A stretch of DNA of 64,000 nucleotides from an uncultured Clostridia bacterium (GTDB lineage Bacteria > Bacillota > Clostridia > TANB77 > CAG-508). The stretch lies in contig CALXWP010000002.1 of assembly GCA_944392455.1 (NCBI GenBank), positions 124,001-188,000 of the forward strand, read 5' to 3'. Shown in pieces: positions 49,087-58,637 of the stretch. Numbering within the stretch: position 1 is the stretch's first letter; the number at the start of each line of letters is the position of its first letter. Below the pieces are notes generated by a model. The model ran no database searches and was not told where the DNA came from. It worked only from the letters and a program-made list of their open reading frames with translations. Position numbers and translations under genes: made by a program.

Positions 49087-50334
49087 TTATACTCCCATAT
49101 TTTGTATTGCCTTTAATACACCAATTTTTCCATATTCATATGTTAGTCCACCTTGCATATATGCAATATATGGATCTCTTATTGGACCATCACACGAAAG
49201 CTCTATTGATGAACCTTGAGTAAATGCTCCTGCTGCCATTATTACTTGATCTGTATATCCAGGCATATCCCATGGCTCTGGTATCGAATTAGAATCAATT
49301 GGTGATCCCATTTGTATACCTTGGCAATATTTTATAAGTTTATCTTTATCTCTAAAAGCAATTGTTTGAACGATATCTGCTCTTTTATCATTATATCTTG
49401 GTTCAACTTCATATCCAAAATCTTCTAATATTTTACTTGCAAACACTGCAGTTTTTAAACTACTTGCTACAACTGATGGTGCCATAAATAATCCTTGTAA
49501 AAATAATTTAGTAATTCCAAGTGAAGGACCTACTTCTTTTCCTTCCCCTGGAGCAGTTAATCTTTCAGCTGCTAAATTTACCAAATCAGCCCTTCCTGAT
49601 ATATATGCTCCATTAGGTGCAATTCCACCACCTAAATTTTTTATTAAAGAACCAACAATAACATCTGCACCTATTTCTATAGGTTCTTTTTTATCCACAA
49701 ATTCGCAATAACAATTATCAATCATTATTATTACATCTTTATCAATATTTCTAATGTGATTAATTACTTTCTCTAATTTTTCTAGATCAACACTTTTCCT
49801 AGTACTATATCCTTTTGATCTTTGAATCTCAATTAATTTAACTTTTCCTTTTTTTAGTCTTTCTTCTATTTTTTCATAATCAAAATCATCATTAACTAAA
49901 TCTATTTTTTCAAAATCTATTCCATATGATTTTAATGAACTTGGATTATCTACAATACCTATCACTTCATCTAATGTATCATATGGTTTACCTGTAATAC
50001 TAAGCATTATATCTCCAGGCCTTAGAAATGCAAAAAGTGCAACTGTTAATGCATGTGTTCCTGATATAAATTGTCCTCTTACTATACAATCTTCTGATTT
50101 AAAAATATTAGCAAATACTTTTTCACATGTATCTCTTCCTATATCGCCATATCCATATCCAGTTGTTTGGTTAAAATGCATATCAGAAATATTATTTTCT
50201 TGAAATGCTTTTAATACTTTTAAAGAATTATATTCACATACTTCTTCTATTTGTTTAAAAACAGGCTCTATCTTTTTCTCAGTTTCTTTTGCCATTTCTA
50301 CTAGTTTATCTGATATTCCAAGTTCGCTATACAT
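49087..50334 (-). CDS. PLP-dependent methionine gamma-lyase-like protein (YnbB family)
   Basis: 415 residues of the Alum_res/YnbB branch of Cys/Met metabolism PLP enzymes. TTGYGYGDIGRDTCEKVFANIF near the N-terminus, then RGQFISGTHALTVALFAFLRPGD, IMIDNCYCEFVD with the PLP aspartate, and the Schiff-base lysine in GSLIKNLGGGIAPNGAYISG. Family members were first linked with aluminium resistance; the actual reaction is uncertain. It overlaps or nearly abuts the HI0933 gene. Confidence 0.9.
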   Translation of the reverse strand: MYSELGISDKLVEMAKETEKKIEPVFKQIEEVCEYNSLKVLKAFQENNISDMHFNQTTGYGYGDIGRDTCEKVFANIFKSEDCIVRGQFISGTHALTVALFAFLRPGDIMLSITGKPYDTLDEVIGIVDNPSSLKSYGIDFEKIDLVNDDFDYEKIEERLKKGKVKLIEIQRSKGYSTRKSVDLEKLEKVINHIRNIDKDVIIMIDNCYCEFVDKKEPIEIGADVIVGSLIKNLGGGIAPNGAYISGRADLVNLAAERLTAPGEGKEVGPSLGITKLFLQGLFMAPSVVASSLKTAVFASKILEDFGYEVEPRYNDKRADIVQTIAFRDKDKLIKYCQGIQMGSPIDSNSIPEPWDMPGYTDQVIMAAGAFTQGSSIELSCDGPIRDPYIAYMQGGLTYEYGKIGVLKAIQNMGV

Positions 50335-50356
50335 ATACTTATATTCCTTTCCATTA

Positions 50357-52183
50357 TTATTCTGATACTTCTCCTATAACTTCTTCTCCAAGATTTTCTC
50401 CTAATGCTTCATTTGTTTGATTAGTTATATCTTCTGTATCATCAAATACCTTATCTGTATAATAATCATTTCCATACCACTCATTTGACTTATAGTATTT
50501 TCCAATAAATTCAGGTACTAAACTATCTATTTCATATACTGGATCTTGAATAATTTCTCCTACTGAATTAATAACTCCCCATTTTCTACCTAGTCTGATT
50601 CCAGCAAATCCATATTCATTTATCTCTGTTACCATATCATATTGATTTTGAACTACTACATTACCATTTTTATCTACAAATCCCCATTTTCCATTTATTT
50701 TTTTTGCATAAATATTATTTTCTGGGAATAATTCTTGTGCAGATAATTCATTTCCTGAATAATCAAAATATTTTATATCATCTTCAGAATATATTTTTAT
50801 ATAATTATCTTCTACATTTACTCCTGCTTGGTCCATAGTAACAATAACTTGCATATCTTTATTTATTAAACTTACTGTATTTGTTTCTGCAATATTAGCT
50901 TGTAATAATTCAGTATCATCTAATTGGAATATACTACTATATTTTAAGTCAATAACAGATTTTCCTGTTAAATCTATTACTCCATTTTTTTGTGAACTAG
51001 CAACTATATAATAGTTATTATCTAGCTCTTCTATATATGTGTAGTCTTTATCAATTATGATATTTCCATTATTATCTATTATCTTATATATATCATCTTC
51101 ACCATAAACTATACTATAATTTCCATCTGAAGTTGGTGTTCTAGATACATATCCATCTGTTACTTCATTTCCATTTACATCTAAAACTTTGTTTTGTCCA
51201 TCTTGCTCTACATTAATATATACTCCACCCCATATAAGCTTAGAATATTGAGGTTCTATTATTATTTTACCATTTCTATCTGTTACTCCATATTTTCCAT
51301 TTCTTTGAACTGTAAATACATCATTTGTCGCATTATATATTATTCCTTCATATTCATGATCTAATATTTGTTTTTTGTTTTTTATAACTCCTGCTTGACC
51401 ATCTTTATATGCTATTAAATATATATTATTATCATCATCAATATCTGTGATTCTAGATACTTCAGTATATTCTGTTACTAATAATGTATCTCCTTTATAG
51501 TTTATATATCCATATCTATATCCATTATCACCTATTTTACATACGATAAATCCTGTTTTTTGATATTTTGTATCAACATTATAATAATTATCAACTGTAA
51601 TATTATCATATTCTACATCTACTACTACTACTCCATTTAAATTAATAACTCCTAATTTACTATCTTGCTCTACTAAAAACATTCCTTCTTTATATGTTAC
51701 AGCAGAGATATTATCATATATTGGCTCTGTTATTTCATTTCCTTCAAGATTCATTAAACCATATTTTCCATCTTTCTTATATTTCAATACAGTTTTCTCA
51801 AATGGTATACCATCTGCTGTTGTTTCAGTTGGAATTGCTTGAACATTTTGATATCCTGTAATTACTTGTTCTTTTTTATCATTTAAAACTTTAGTCTCAT
51901 ATTCATTAATTTCTGTATTATAGTTAGACATACAAATAAATACTGGCTTTGACGGATTTGGTATTTGTATAAGGTCATAACTTGGATCTATTAAAATATT
52001 TCCATTTTCATCTATTACACCATATCTATTATCTATACATATAGTATTGTATTTAACATCTGTTACCTTCTCTATATCATACACATATTTTGCCCTTTTA
52101 TTAAAATGTAAAATTAATATAGTTGTAACAATTGCAATTAAAGCCACAATTATAATAATTATTATTAATTTCTTTTTATTCAT
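50357..52183 (-). CDS. Membrane-anchored WG-repeat protein
   Basis: About 608 residues. One N-terminal anchor (LIIIIIIVALIAIVTTILIL) leads to many WG repeats of the form KYGVTDRNGKIIIEPQYSK, GKWGFVDKNGNVVVQNQYD, KWGVINSVGEIIQDPVYE, which build an all-beta extracellular domain. Acidic Glu-rich C-terminus. WG-repeat proteins are common on Gram-positive surfaces, of unknown function. ATG 52183 is preferred because the ATG at 52195 directly touches GGAAGGA. Next gene upstream is the CNNM protein. Confidence 0.87.
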   Translation of the reverse strand: MNKKKLIIIIIIVALIAIVTTILILHFNKRAKYVYDIEKVTDVKYNTICIDNRYGVIDENGNILIDPSYDLIQIPNPSKPVFICMSNYNTEINEYETKVLNDKKEQVITGYQNVQAIPTETTADGIPFEKTVLKYKKDGKYGLMNLEGNEITEPIYDNISAVTYKEGMFLVEQDSKLGVINLNGVVVVDVEYDNITVDNYYNVDTKYQKTGFIVCKIGDNGYRYGYINYKGDTLLVTEYTEVSRITDIDDDNNIYLIAYKDGQAGVIKNKKQILDHEYEGIIYNATNDVFTVQRNGKYGVTDRNGKIIIEPQYSKLIWGGVYINVEQDGQNKVLDVNGNEVTDGYVSRTPTSDGNYSIVYGEDDIYKIIDNNGNIIIDKDYTYIEELDNNYYIVASSQKNGVIDLTGKSVIDLKYSSIFQLDDTELLQANIAETNTVSLINKDMQVIVTMDQAGVNVEDNYIKIYSEDDIKYFDYSGNELSAQELFPENNIYAKKINGKWGFVDKNGNVVVQNQYDMVTEINEYGFAGIRLGRKWGVINSVGEIIQDPVYEIDSLVPEFIGKYYKSNEWYGNDYYTDKVFDDTEDITNQTNEALGENLGEEVIGEVSE

Positions 52184-52211
52184 ATATAATCTCATTCCTT
52201 CCTTTGTTTAA

Positions 52212-53576
52212 TTAGTCTTCTTTTTCATTATTTTTTTCTTCTTTTTTATCTACATCTTTATCTTCTCCATCACTTTCTGTATTTTCTTTTAAGTTTTTAC
52301 ATACTTTTACATACTTAATTCTTCTATCTTCTATTTCTTCCACTTTATATGTTAAATTCTCATCTTCAATAACTGGTTTTTCTTTTTCATCTGGTATTCT
52401 TCCTAATAAATCTAATAAATATCCAGATAATGTTTCATAATCTCCTTCTGGAATCTTTACTCCAAAAATTCTGTTTAATTCATATATCGTTATAGTACCA
52501 TTTAATAAATAAGTATTATCGTCAATTTTCTTTATATCAACTTCTTCATCATCATATTCATCAAATATATTACCTACTATTTCTTCTATGATGTCTTCCA
52601 TTGTTATAACTCCTGCAGTGCCACCATATTCATCAATTACAATAGCCATTTGAACCTTATTTTGTTGCATTTCTTTAAATAAATCATCTATATCTTTAGA
52701 TTCTGGTACAAAGTATGGTTCTCTCATTAATTTTTTTAAATCTATTTTTTTATTATTTTTTAAAGGTTTAATTAAATCTTTTACAAATAAAATTCCCTTT
52801 ATATCATCTATACTTTCGTCATATATAGGTATTCTACTATATTTATATTCATCTATTTTTTCTAATAACCCATTTATATCATCATTTATATCTATAGCAT
52901 ACATATCAGTTCTCGGAGTCATAATTTCAGAAACTACTATATCATTAAATTGAAATACATTATTTAATAGTTGCTTTTGTTCTTTTTCGATAGTTCCTTT
53001 TTCTTCTCCCTCATCAATCATCATTCTTATTTCTTCTTCTGTAACAATTTCCTCTTCAGCTTCACCAACGCCAAATATTTTTGATACCATATTTGTTGAT
53101 ATTGTAAGTAATTTTACAAGTGGTGCAGTTATTACTGAAATTGCTCTTATAACTCCTATAGTTGCATATGAAATTTTTTCATAGTATTTCATTGCTAATC
53201 TTTTAGGAACTAATTCTCCAAATACTAATGTAAAGAATGAAAGTATAATTGTAATAATTACAATTGATATTCCTCTCCATACTTCTAGTGTTAAAAATGG
53301 CATTGCTTCACTTAAAACCGGTGCTAATTTGTCAGCAAAAGCATCTGAAGCAAAAGCACTTGATAAAAATCCAGCTAAAGTTATTCCTATTTGTATTGTT
53401 GATAAGAATTTACTTGGTGATTTTAACATTTTTAAAATCTGTTTTGCTTTTTTATTTCCATCCTTTGCTTCTCTTTCTATTTTTGCATCATTTAAGGATA
53501 TAAAAGCCATTTCTGTAGCTGCAAAATATGCATTTAGCAATATTAAAATAGCTAAAAAAATAATTTGTGATAACAT
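52212..53576 (-). CDS. CNNM/CorC-type hemolysin-family transporter-like protein
   Basis: 454 residues: an N-terminal CNNM (DUF21) membrane domain of about four helices (IFLAILILLNAYFAATEMAF), a CBS pair (VSEIMTPRTDMYAIDINDD, then MAIVIDEYGGTAGVITMEDIIEEIVGNI) and a C-terminal CorC_HlyC domain (LNGTITIYELNRIFGVKI, DYETLSGYLLDLLGRIP). Such proteins are linked to Mg or Co efflux; true hemolysin activity is not implied. Acidic lysine-rich tail. Confidence 0.92.
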   Translation of the reverse strand: MLSQIIFLAILILLNAYFAATEMAFISLNDAKIEREAKDGNKKAKQILKMLKSPSKFLSTIQIGITLAGFLSSAFASDAFADKLAPVLSEAMPFLTLEVWRGISIVIITIILSFFTLVFGELVPKRLAMKYYEKISYATIGVIRAISVITAPLVKLLTISTNMVSKIFGVGEAEEEIVTEEEIRMMIDEGEEKGTIEKEQKQLLNNVFQFNDIVVSEIMTPRTDMYAIDINDDINGLLEKIDEYKYSRIPIYDESIDDIKGILFVKDLIKPLKNNKKIDLKKLMREPYFVPESKDIDDLFKEMQQNKVQMAIVIDEYGGTAGVITMEDIIEEIVGNIFDEYDDEEVDIKKIDDNTYLLNGTITIYELNRIFGVKIPEGDYETLSGYLLDLLGRIPDEKEKPVIEDENLTYKVEEIEDRRIKYVKVCKNLKENTESDGEDKDVDKKEEKNNEKED

Positions 53577-53683
53577 TTATCTTTTCCTTCCTATATTAGT
53601 ATATTTTTATTATATACTATTTTTTTATTTTTACATATATTATGATAATTTATTTGATGAGTATTGTCAAGAATTCCCAAAGA

Positions 53684-53709
53684 AAAATAGACCTATTTCG
53701 GTCTATTTT
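53684..53709 (-). terminator. Terminator of the surface protein gene
   Basis: AAAATAGACC and GGTCTATTTT form a perfect stem followed by T-rich sequence on the minus strand, 18 bases after the stop. Confidence 0.85.
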
Positions 53710-53726
53710 ATAAGTGATTTTATATA

Positions 53727-54998
53727 TTAAAATCCAGTCCTAGGAAGATTAATTTTTCTCTTTGTATATCTAGTAATATTACCATCTTCAATCTTTTTTT
53801 CTTCTTTTTCTGGTTCTTTATAATTATTCACATCAATTGTATATTTTTGATTTAATTCAACATCAATTTCTATTAATTCATCATATATAATATAGCCATC
53901 TGGTGATTTAATTTCTTCTACATAATATTTGCCTGGTAGGATTCCTTCAATTTTTGCTACACCACTTTCGTCTGTTATTAAATCCGAATATACAATCTCC
54001 TTATTTTCATTTAAAATATTAAACTTCGCTCCTGATAAAAATTCTTTAGTCTCAGCATCTTTTTTTATAATTTCTATTTTGGTAGAATTTTTTGAATAAT
54101 TTAACTCGATCTTAGCACTTTCATATTCATAATCTCCTGCTGCTAAAGCATAACTTTGTTTTTCACTATCAGGAGATTTTCCATATAATATTGGTCTTGT
54201 TTTCATATTAGCTGTTACTTCTATCTCTAGTTTTCCATCATTTATCATTTCAGAAATTGGTACTAATACTTTAAATTTCTCATTTGAATTAAATTTGCTT
54301 TTCGCATTATTTTCTTCATCTACTATTTTTACATTTTCAATATTAACATTTTTTACATTTACAGTATATTCTGTACTTTCTACATTAGTCTCTATATAAA
54401 ATGTTTTAGATGCATATTCTGTATCTATTTTATCTTTTTTCCAAGAATCATCATCTGTTTTGATCTGTATTATCGAAGTTGGTTTTGTTTCTGTTGAATT
54501 TCTTGCAGTTTTTGATATTTTTATAGCTGCATTTAATACTCTTTCACCTTGCTTATTTAATCCGCTAAAATCATCCCAATCATAATTGTACATCATATCA
54601 TATACAGCCATTTTAGTTGCAGCAAATGCCTCAATATCACTATTACATCCTAATTCTTTTGCACTTACAAACGGATATCCATTATTTACTGCTCTCCATA
54701 TTTTAGAATTAGAAACTAATTCCTCTACTTTTACTGTATACTCTTCATTTTCAGTAACTCCTGGTAAATTCCTATTTAAACAATATGCAGGATACTCCAC
54801 TCCATTCTTTTTATATACTACAAATTCTACTCCTACAATAATATCTTTGTATTGTAGACAAACAATTTCTCCTTTTGAGTATAAATCTGCTTCATCAATC
54901 AAATATGTAGTTGCATTTGACGTATTCTGCAACATACATAATGTTGTTGTCATTACAATTAAAACTAATGTTATTGATATGATTTTTTTTATTTGCAT
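53727..54998 (-). CDS. Secreted thioester-domain surface protein ending in LPRTGF
   Basis: 423 residues. Signal peptide IISITLVLIVMTTTLCML, then a TQXA/thioester-type domain (YPAYCLNRNLPGVTENEEY with the reactive Cys; later EAFAATKMAVYDMMY). A beta-rich middle leads to a SpaA-like prealbumin domain (IEIIKKDAETKEFLSGAKF, VAKIEGILPGKYYVEEIKSPDGYIIYDE). The chain ends KINLPRTGF and stop: the LPXTG sorting box is there, but the usual hydrophobic segment and basic tail are absent. Such proteins bind host or surface ligands covalently. The next gene upstream is a sortase, its likely enzyme. Confidence 0.85.
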   Translation of the reverse strand: MQIKKIISITLVLIVMTTTLCMLQNTSNATTYLIDEADLYSKGEIVCLQYKDIIVGVEFVVYKKNGVEYPAYCLNRNLPGVTENEEYTVKVEELVSNSKIWRAVNNGYPFVSAKELGCNSDIEAFAATKMAVYDMMYNYDWDDFSGLNKQGERVLNAAIKISKTARNSTETKPTSIIQIKTDDDSWKKDKIDTEYASKTFYIETNVESTEYTVNVKNVNIENVKIVDEENNAKSKFNSNEKFKVLVPISEMINDGKLEIEVTANMKTRPILYGKSPDSEKQSYALAAGDYEYESAKIELNYSKNSTKIEIIKKDAETKEFLSGAKFNILNENKEIVYSDLITDESGVAKIEGILPGKYYVEEIKSPDGYIIYDELIEIDVELNQKYTIDVNNYKEPEKEEKKIEDGNITRYTKRKINLPRTGF

Positions 54999-55065
54999 AT
55001 ATCGTTTCCTTTCTTTATAATTTAATTTTATACACTACTTAACTTTTATTTAACTTATATTTTAT

Positions 55066-55765
55066 TTAAATTTCTATTGCCTGAATACATCTTCTATATT
55101 CATACATATTTTCTACACATGTTATTAATGTAATTCTATTATCTTCTGTGTTTTCAATATATTCCCAATTAGTTTGTTTTATTATTTTATTCATTATTAC
55201 TTTATATTCTCTTGTACCATAATCTGTAGAATAAATTATTTTATCTCCTAATTGCAAATACTTTATATTTTGAAAAAAATTACAATATTCTCCTCTATTA
55301 TGTCCTGCTAATGCAATATTTCCATTCCATTTACAACTTTCAGCAAAATGTCCAACCGCTTTTGCTAAAATATCTTGAGTTGTACCGTTCTTCTATCGGA
55401 GCATCTAAATTTATCTTTGGTATCTTTATTCTCCATGAATTTTTTTCATTTTTATTGGACAAAAACTTTTGTTTTTCCTTATCTATTTTTTCTTTATCAT
55501 CTACTCTATATCCCATTTGCATTACTTCTAAACATATACTATCAATACTTAAAATATTATTAGTAAGCTTTTTATTCTTTATATATGAATATTCTTTTAT
55601 ATAATTTGATTTTAATTCAGTATTACTTAATTTATCTCTAACGAAACAATTATTTTCATATATCTTTAATACAAATATGTCTAGTAATATGATTAAAATT
55701 GTCAAGAAAATAAATATAATGGATAAATAGATCATATTAGTCCTCTTTTTGTTGTAACTCAGCAC
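55066..55765 (-). CDS. Class D-like sortase, needs +1 frameshift at a CGG codon
   Basis: Membrane transpeptidase that cleaves LPXTG signals. The N-terminus has one anchor (IYLSIIFIFLTILIILLDIF). The zero frame runs to WRIKIPKINLDAPIEE, then CGG (complement 55385-55387) at codon 127, stopping after 141 residues. Skipping the C gives GTTQDILAKAVGHFAESC, the conserved EGT...GH region, then the catalytic His in IALAGHNRG, Cys in ITLITCVEN and Arg in YRRCIQAIE. Total 700 bases, i.e. 232 codons plus stop plus one base. The start is GTG 55765, or ATG 55735 after AGAGGACTAAT. It is adjacent to its probable LPRTGF substrate. Confidence 0.85.
55385..55387 (-). other. CGG +1 frameshift site, sortase
   Basis: Context GAA GAA CGG TAC A. 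The +1 frame gives EEGTTQDIL where the Gly is typical of class D and class C sortases just before the active-site fold. All three catalytic residues lie downstream of the shift. Confidence 0.85.
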
Positions 55766-56134
55766 ATATTTACACCTACCTTTTATTTTGTGTGAAAACG
55801 ATTAATTTTTTACTTTTGATAAAATTAGAATCAAATGTTTAAATAATTTTTAATTTGAATTTGAGATAAATAATTTTGAAATAATTTTTTTAGATTTAAA
55901 TAAGATTAATAAAATAGAAATAATTTTAACCTAATAACTAATTTTTTTGAATTAAAATTATAATTTAATCTATAAAATTGCAATTTTTAGATTATTTATA
56001 TATTACTACTATTTCCATAAATTGTAAAGCATTTTTCATCGACATTTTTTGACATTAGAATATAAAATAGCAATAATATACTATTTACTAGTTATATTAT
56101 TGCTATCTGTAATTAAAATATTATTTGTTTTTAT
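55766..56134. other. 369-base AT-rich spacer with a terminator
   Basis: No gene found. Near the right end ATAGCAATAATATA and TATATTATTGCTAT (56067-56080 and 56093-56106) form a perfect stem that terminates the histidine kinase gene read on the minus strand. The remainder presumably contains the sortase promoter. Confidence 0.7.
56066..56107 (-). terminator. Terminator of the two-component operon
   Basis: A perfect 14-base stem with a T-rich tail on the minus strand, downstream of the histidine kinase stop. Confidence 0.8.
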
Positions 56135-57649
56135 CTAGATTTTATTTGTTTCACCTGGATCTCTATCATCTAACTCAAAATAGAATTCTACGCCATTTTT
56201 TAAATTAATTACTCCATAGTCATTTTTGTAATTAGTCATTATAGCTTTTACTAATGCTAAACCTATTCCTGTTCCACCATCTGCTCTATTTCTTGATGAA
56301 TCTTCTTTATAAAATCTTCCCCAGATCTTGTTAATATGCTCCTCTTGTATATTATCTCCTGTATTAAATACAGATATTCTAACTTTTTCGTTATCTTTCT
56401 TTTCTGTTTTTACAACAATCTCTTTTTTTCTGTCTACTTCTTTTGCATGTTTTATAGCATTTGTAATGTAATTTGTCACAACTTGTTCTATATAAAAGTC
56501 ATCAGCAAATACTTGTACATCATCATCTGATAAAACTTTTACACTAATATTTTTCTCCTCTAACATTACTTTTGATTTTCTAATAACTTCATTTATTAAT
56601 TCTGCTATATTAAAGAATTTATTATTAAATTTTCTTTTACCATACTCTAATTTCATAAGTTCTAATAATTGTTTTACTAATTTATCCATTTTATTTGATT
56701 CATCTAGTATAACTTCTGCATAGAATTTTTTTGATTCTTCATCTGTATTTACATTTTCTATTAATCCCTCGGCATATCCTTGTATTAAAGCTATCGGTGT
56801 TTTTAATTCATGTGATACATCAGATATAAATTGTTTTCTCATCTCATCTATTTTTGATTTTTCTTCTATATCTTTTTCTAGTTCACTATTATTTGCTCTA
56901 AGTTGCTTTATTGTTCTTTCTAGCTTATCAGACATAATATTTATGTTCTTTCCTAATTCATTTATTTCGTCATCTGTTTCAACACTTCTATATTTTTGAC
57001 TAAAATCAAGTCTTGCCATTTTATCTGTTATGTCATTTAATTGAACTATAGGTGATGTAAATTTCTTTGAAATATATGAAGCAATTATAGCTGATATTAT
57101 TAATATTATTGCACCTATTATAATTAATGCTTGATTAGATATTTGAACACTTTCTTCTATTGGAACTGCTGGTATACTTATGTATAAATAATATCCATTA
57201 TCTAAGTTACCTGATAAAAGTATATAACTTATATTATTTCTACTATCATTAACCTTTCTTATTTCTATTTTATCATTAGAATATACTGGTTTCGAACTAT
57301 TTTCAAAATTATTAGCTTGAGAAAGCATATTCATTGCAGAAAATAAATCTTTATCAGTACTAAATATAATTGTGTTTGTGTTTGTTTCTATGAATATATC
57401 AAAATTATTATTATATGCTATTCTTTTTAATTCTTCTTCTATCTCAATATTTGTAGTATTTGAATTATAATAATTATTAATTCTTGTATATAATTCTTTA
57501 ACTGTATTCGTTTTAGAATATAAATAAAATGATTCTAATACAACACTATTTATTATTACAAGACATAATACAATTATTGTTATAACAAAACACATTGTAA
57601 AGAATAGTCTAAACCTTACAGATTTAAAATTTTTCTTTGTTTTGGCCAT
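56135..57649 (-). CDS. Sensor histidine kinase
   Basis: About 504 residues. First helix LFFTMCFVITIIVLCLVII, an extracellular sensor loop of about 130 residues, second helix ALIIIGAIILIISAIIASYI, HAMP domain (KFTSPIVQLNDITDKMARLDF), HisKA with the H-box SDVSHELKTPIALIQGYAEGL, then HATPase_c with the N-box YITNAIKHA and G-box GGTGIGLALVKAIM. The domain plan is PhoR/CpxA-like. The cognate regulator lies upstream at 57683, so rr-hk form an operon. ATG 57649 is preferred over 57655 because AAGGA touches the latter. Confidence 0.93.
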   Translation of the reverse strand: MAKTKKNFKSVRFRLFFTMCFVITIIVLCLVIINSVVLESFYLYSKTNTVKELYTRINNYYNSNTTNIEIEEELKRIAYNNNFDIFIETNTNTIIFSTDKDLFSAMNMLSQANNFENSSKPVYSNDKIEIRKVNDSRNNISYILLSGNLDNGYYLYISIPAVPIEESVQISNQALIIIGAIILIISAIIASYISKKFTSPIVQLNDITDKMARLDFSQKYRSVETDDEINELGKNINIMSDKLERTIKQLRANNSELEKDIEEKSKIDEMRKQFISDVSHELKTPIALIQGYAEGLIENVNTDEESKKFYAEVILDESNKMDKLVKQLLELMKLEYGKRKFNNKFFNIAELINEVIRKSKVMLEEKNISVKVLSDDDVQVFADDFYIEQVVTNYITNAIKHAKEVDRKKEIVVKTEKKDNEKVRISVFNTGDNIQEEHINKIWGRFYKEDSSRNRADGGTGIGLALVKAIMTNYKNDYGVINLKNGVEFYFELDDRDPGETNKI

Positions 57650-57682
57650 TTCCATTTCCTTCTTCTATATTTATTTTTTACA

Positions 57683-58360
57683 TTATTTTATTTCAAATTT
57701 ATAACCAATACCTCTTATGGTCTCTATATATTTACCTTTCTTTCCTAATTTGTGTCTTATCTTTTTTATATGGCTGTCAATAGTTCTTGAATCACCGTAA
57801 TAGTCATAATTCCAAACATTATTTAATATTTTATCTCTAGATAAAGCAATATTGGCATTATCTACTAGATATTTTAAAAGTTCATATTCTCGTAAACTCA
57901 TTTCAATTTGTTTTCCATCAACAGTAACAGTTCTTCCCTCCGCATCAATAACTATTCCGCCATAGTCCTTTAATTTTTTCTCTTCTGGCTTAGTTCTTTT
58001 TAATATAGCTTCAACTCTGGCAACTAATATTTTGGGACTAAAAGGCTTTGATATGTATTCATCAACACCTAATTCAAATCCAAATAATTCATCTTGTTCT
58101 TCTCCTCTAGCTGTAAGCATAATTATTGGAACCTTTGATGTTTGTCTAATTTGGCGAAGTACTGACCATCCATCTAACTTTGGCATCATTACATCTAACA
58201 AAATCAGATTAATTTTATTTTGATTTTCTTCAAATACTTTTAGTGCCTCTTCTCCATCAGCAGCTTCTAATATTTCAAAACCTTTTTGTGCTAAAAAGTC
58301 TTTGATTAATTTTCTCATTCTTGCTTCATCATCTACAATAAGAACCGTTGTATCACTCAT
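57683..58360 (-). CDS. OmpR/PhoB-family response regulator
   Basis: 225 residues. The receiver has VLIVDDEARMRKLIKDFL, the phospho-Asp in INLILLDVMMPKLDGW and the switch Lys in EYISKPFS. The winged helix C-terminal domain has LREYELLKYLVDNANIALSRD and SRTIDSHIKKIRHKLGKKG. It is paired with the downstream kinase. Confidence 0.94.
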   Translation of the reverse strand: MSDTTVLIVDDEARMRKLIKDFLAQKGFEILEAADGEEALKVFEENQNKINLILLDVMMPKLDGWSVLRQIRQTSKVPIIMLTARGEEQDELFGFELGVDEYISKPFSPKILVARVEAILKRTKPEEKKLKDYGGIVIDAEGRTVTVDGKQIEMSLREYELLKYLVDNANIALSRDKILNNVWNYDYYGDSRTIDSHIKKIRHKLGKKGKYIETIRGIGYKFEIK

Positions 58361-58439
58361 CTTTTTTCACTTTTCCTTTCTAATTCTCTTATATCATACT
58401 AAATTAGAAATTATTATACAATAGTATTGTGTCTTTTTT

Positions 58440-58596
58440 ATGAATTTTTCATAAAAATCCCCCTGTACTTGCTCTGCTGCCGGGTAAGAAGCTTTAATTC
58501 ACACTCCAATTAATGAAATAATATGCCAAAAGGGCATACTATTAAGTGGCCGGACATTTCCATTCCATCCTTGAATGTAGGCTTTTAAGCAAAACA
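58440..58596. ncRNA. Unassigned structured intergenic region, possible ncRNA
   Basis: No gene. It is less AT-rich than other spacers and contains well-separated pairable segments: TGCCGGG near 58480, GGCCGGAC near 58550, and a hairpin AATATGCC...GGGCATACT (about 58520-58542). An AT inverted repeat (TTTTTATGAA/TTCATAAAAA, about 58436-58457) lies at the left end and the mscS terminator at the right end. It may be transcribed from either strand. I cannot assign it to a named RNA family; large clostridial classes such as raiA should be tested. Confidence 0.45.
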
Positions 58597-58597
58597 A

Positions 58598-58631
58598 AAA
58601 CTCTTATATAATGCTACTTATACAAGAGTTT
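58598..58631 (-). terminator. Terminator of mscS
   Basis: AAACTCTTATATAA and TTATACAAGAGTTT pair with one G-U; read on the minus strand it is followed by TTTTTGTTTTG. It may also end a plus-strand RNA from the neighbouring spacer. Confidence 0.75.
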
Positions 58632-58637
58632 CTTGTT

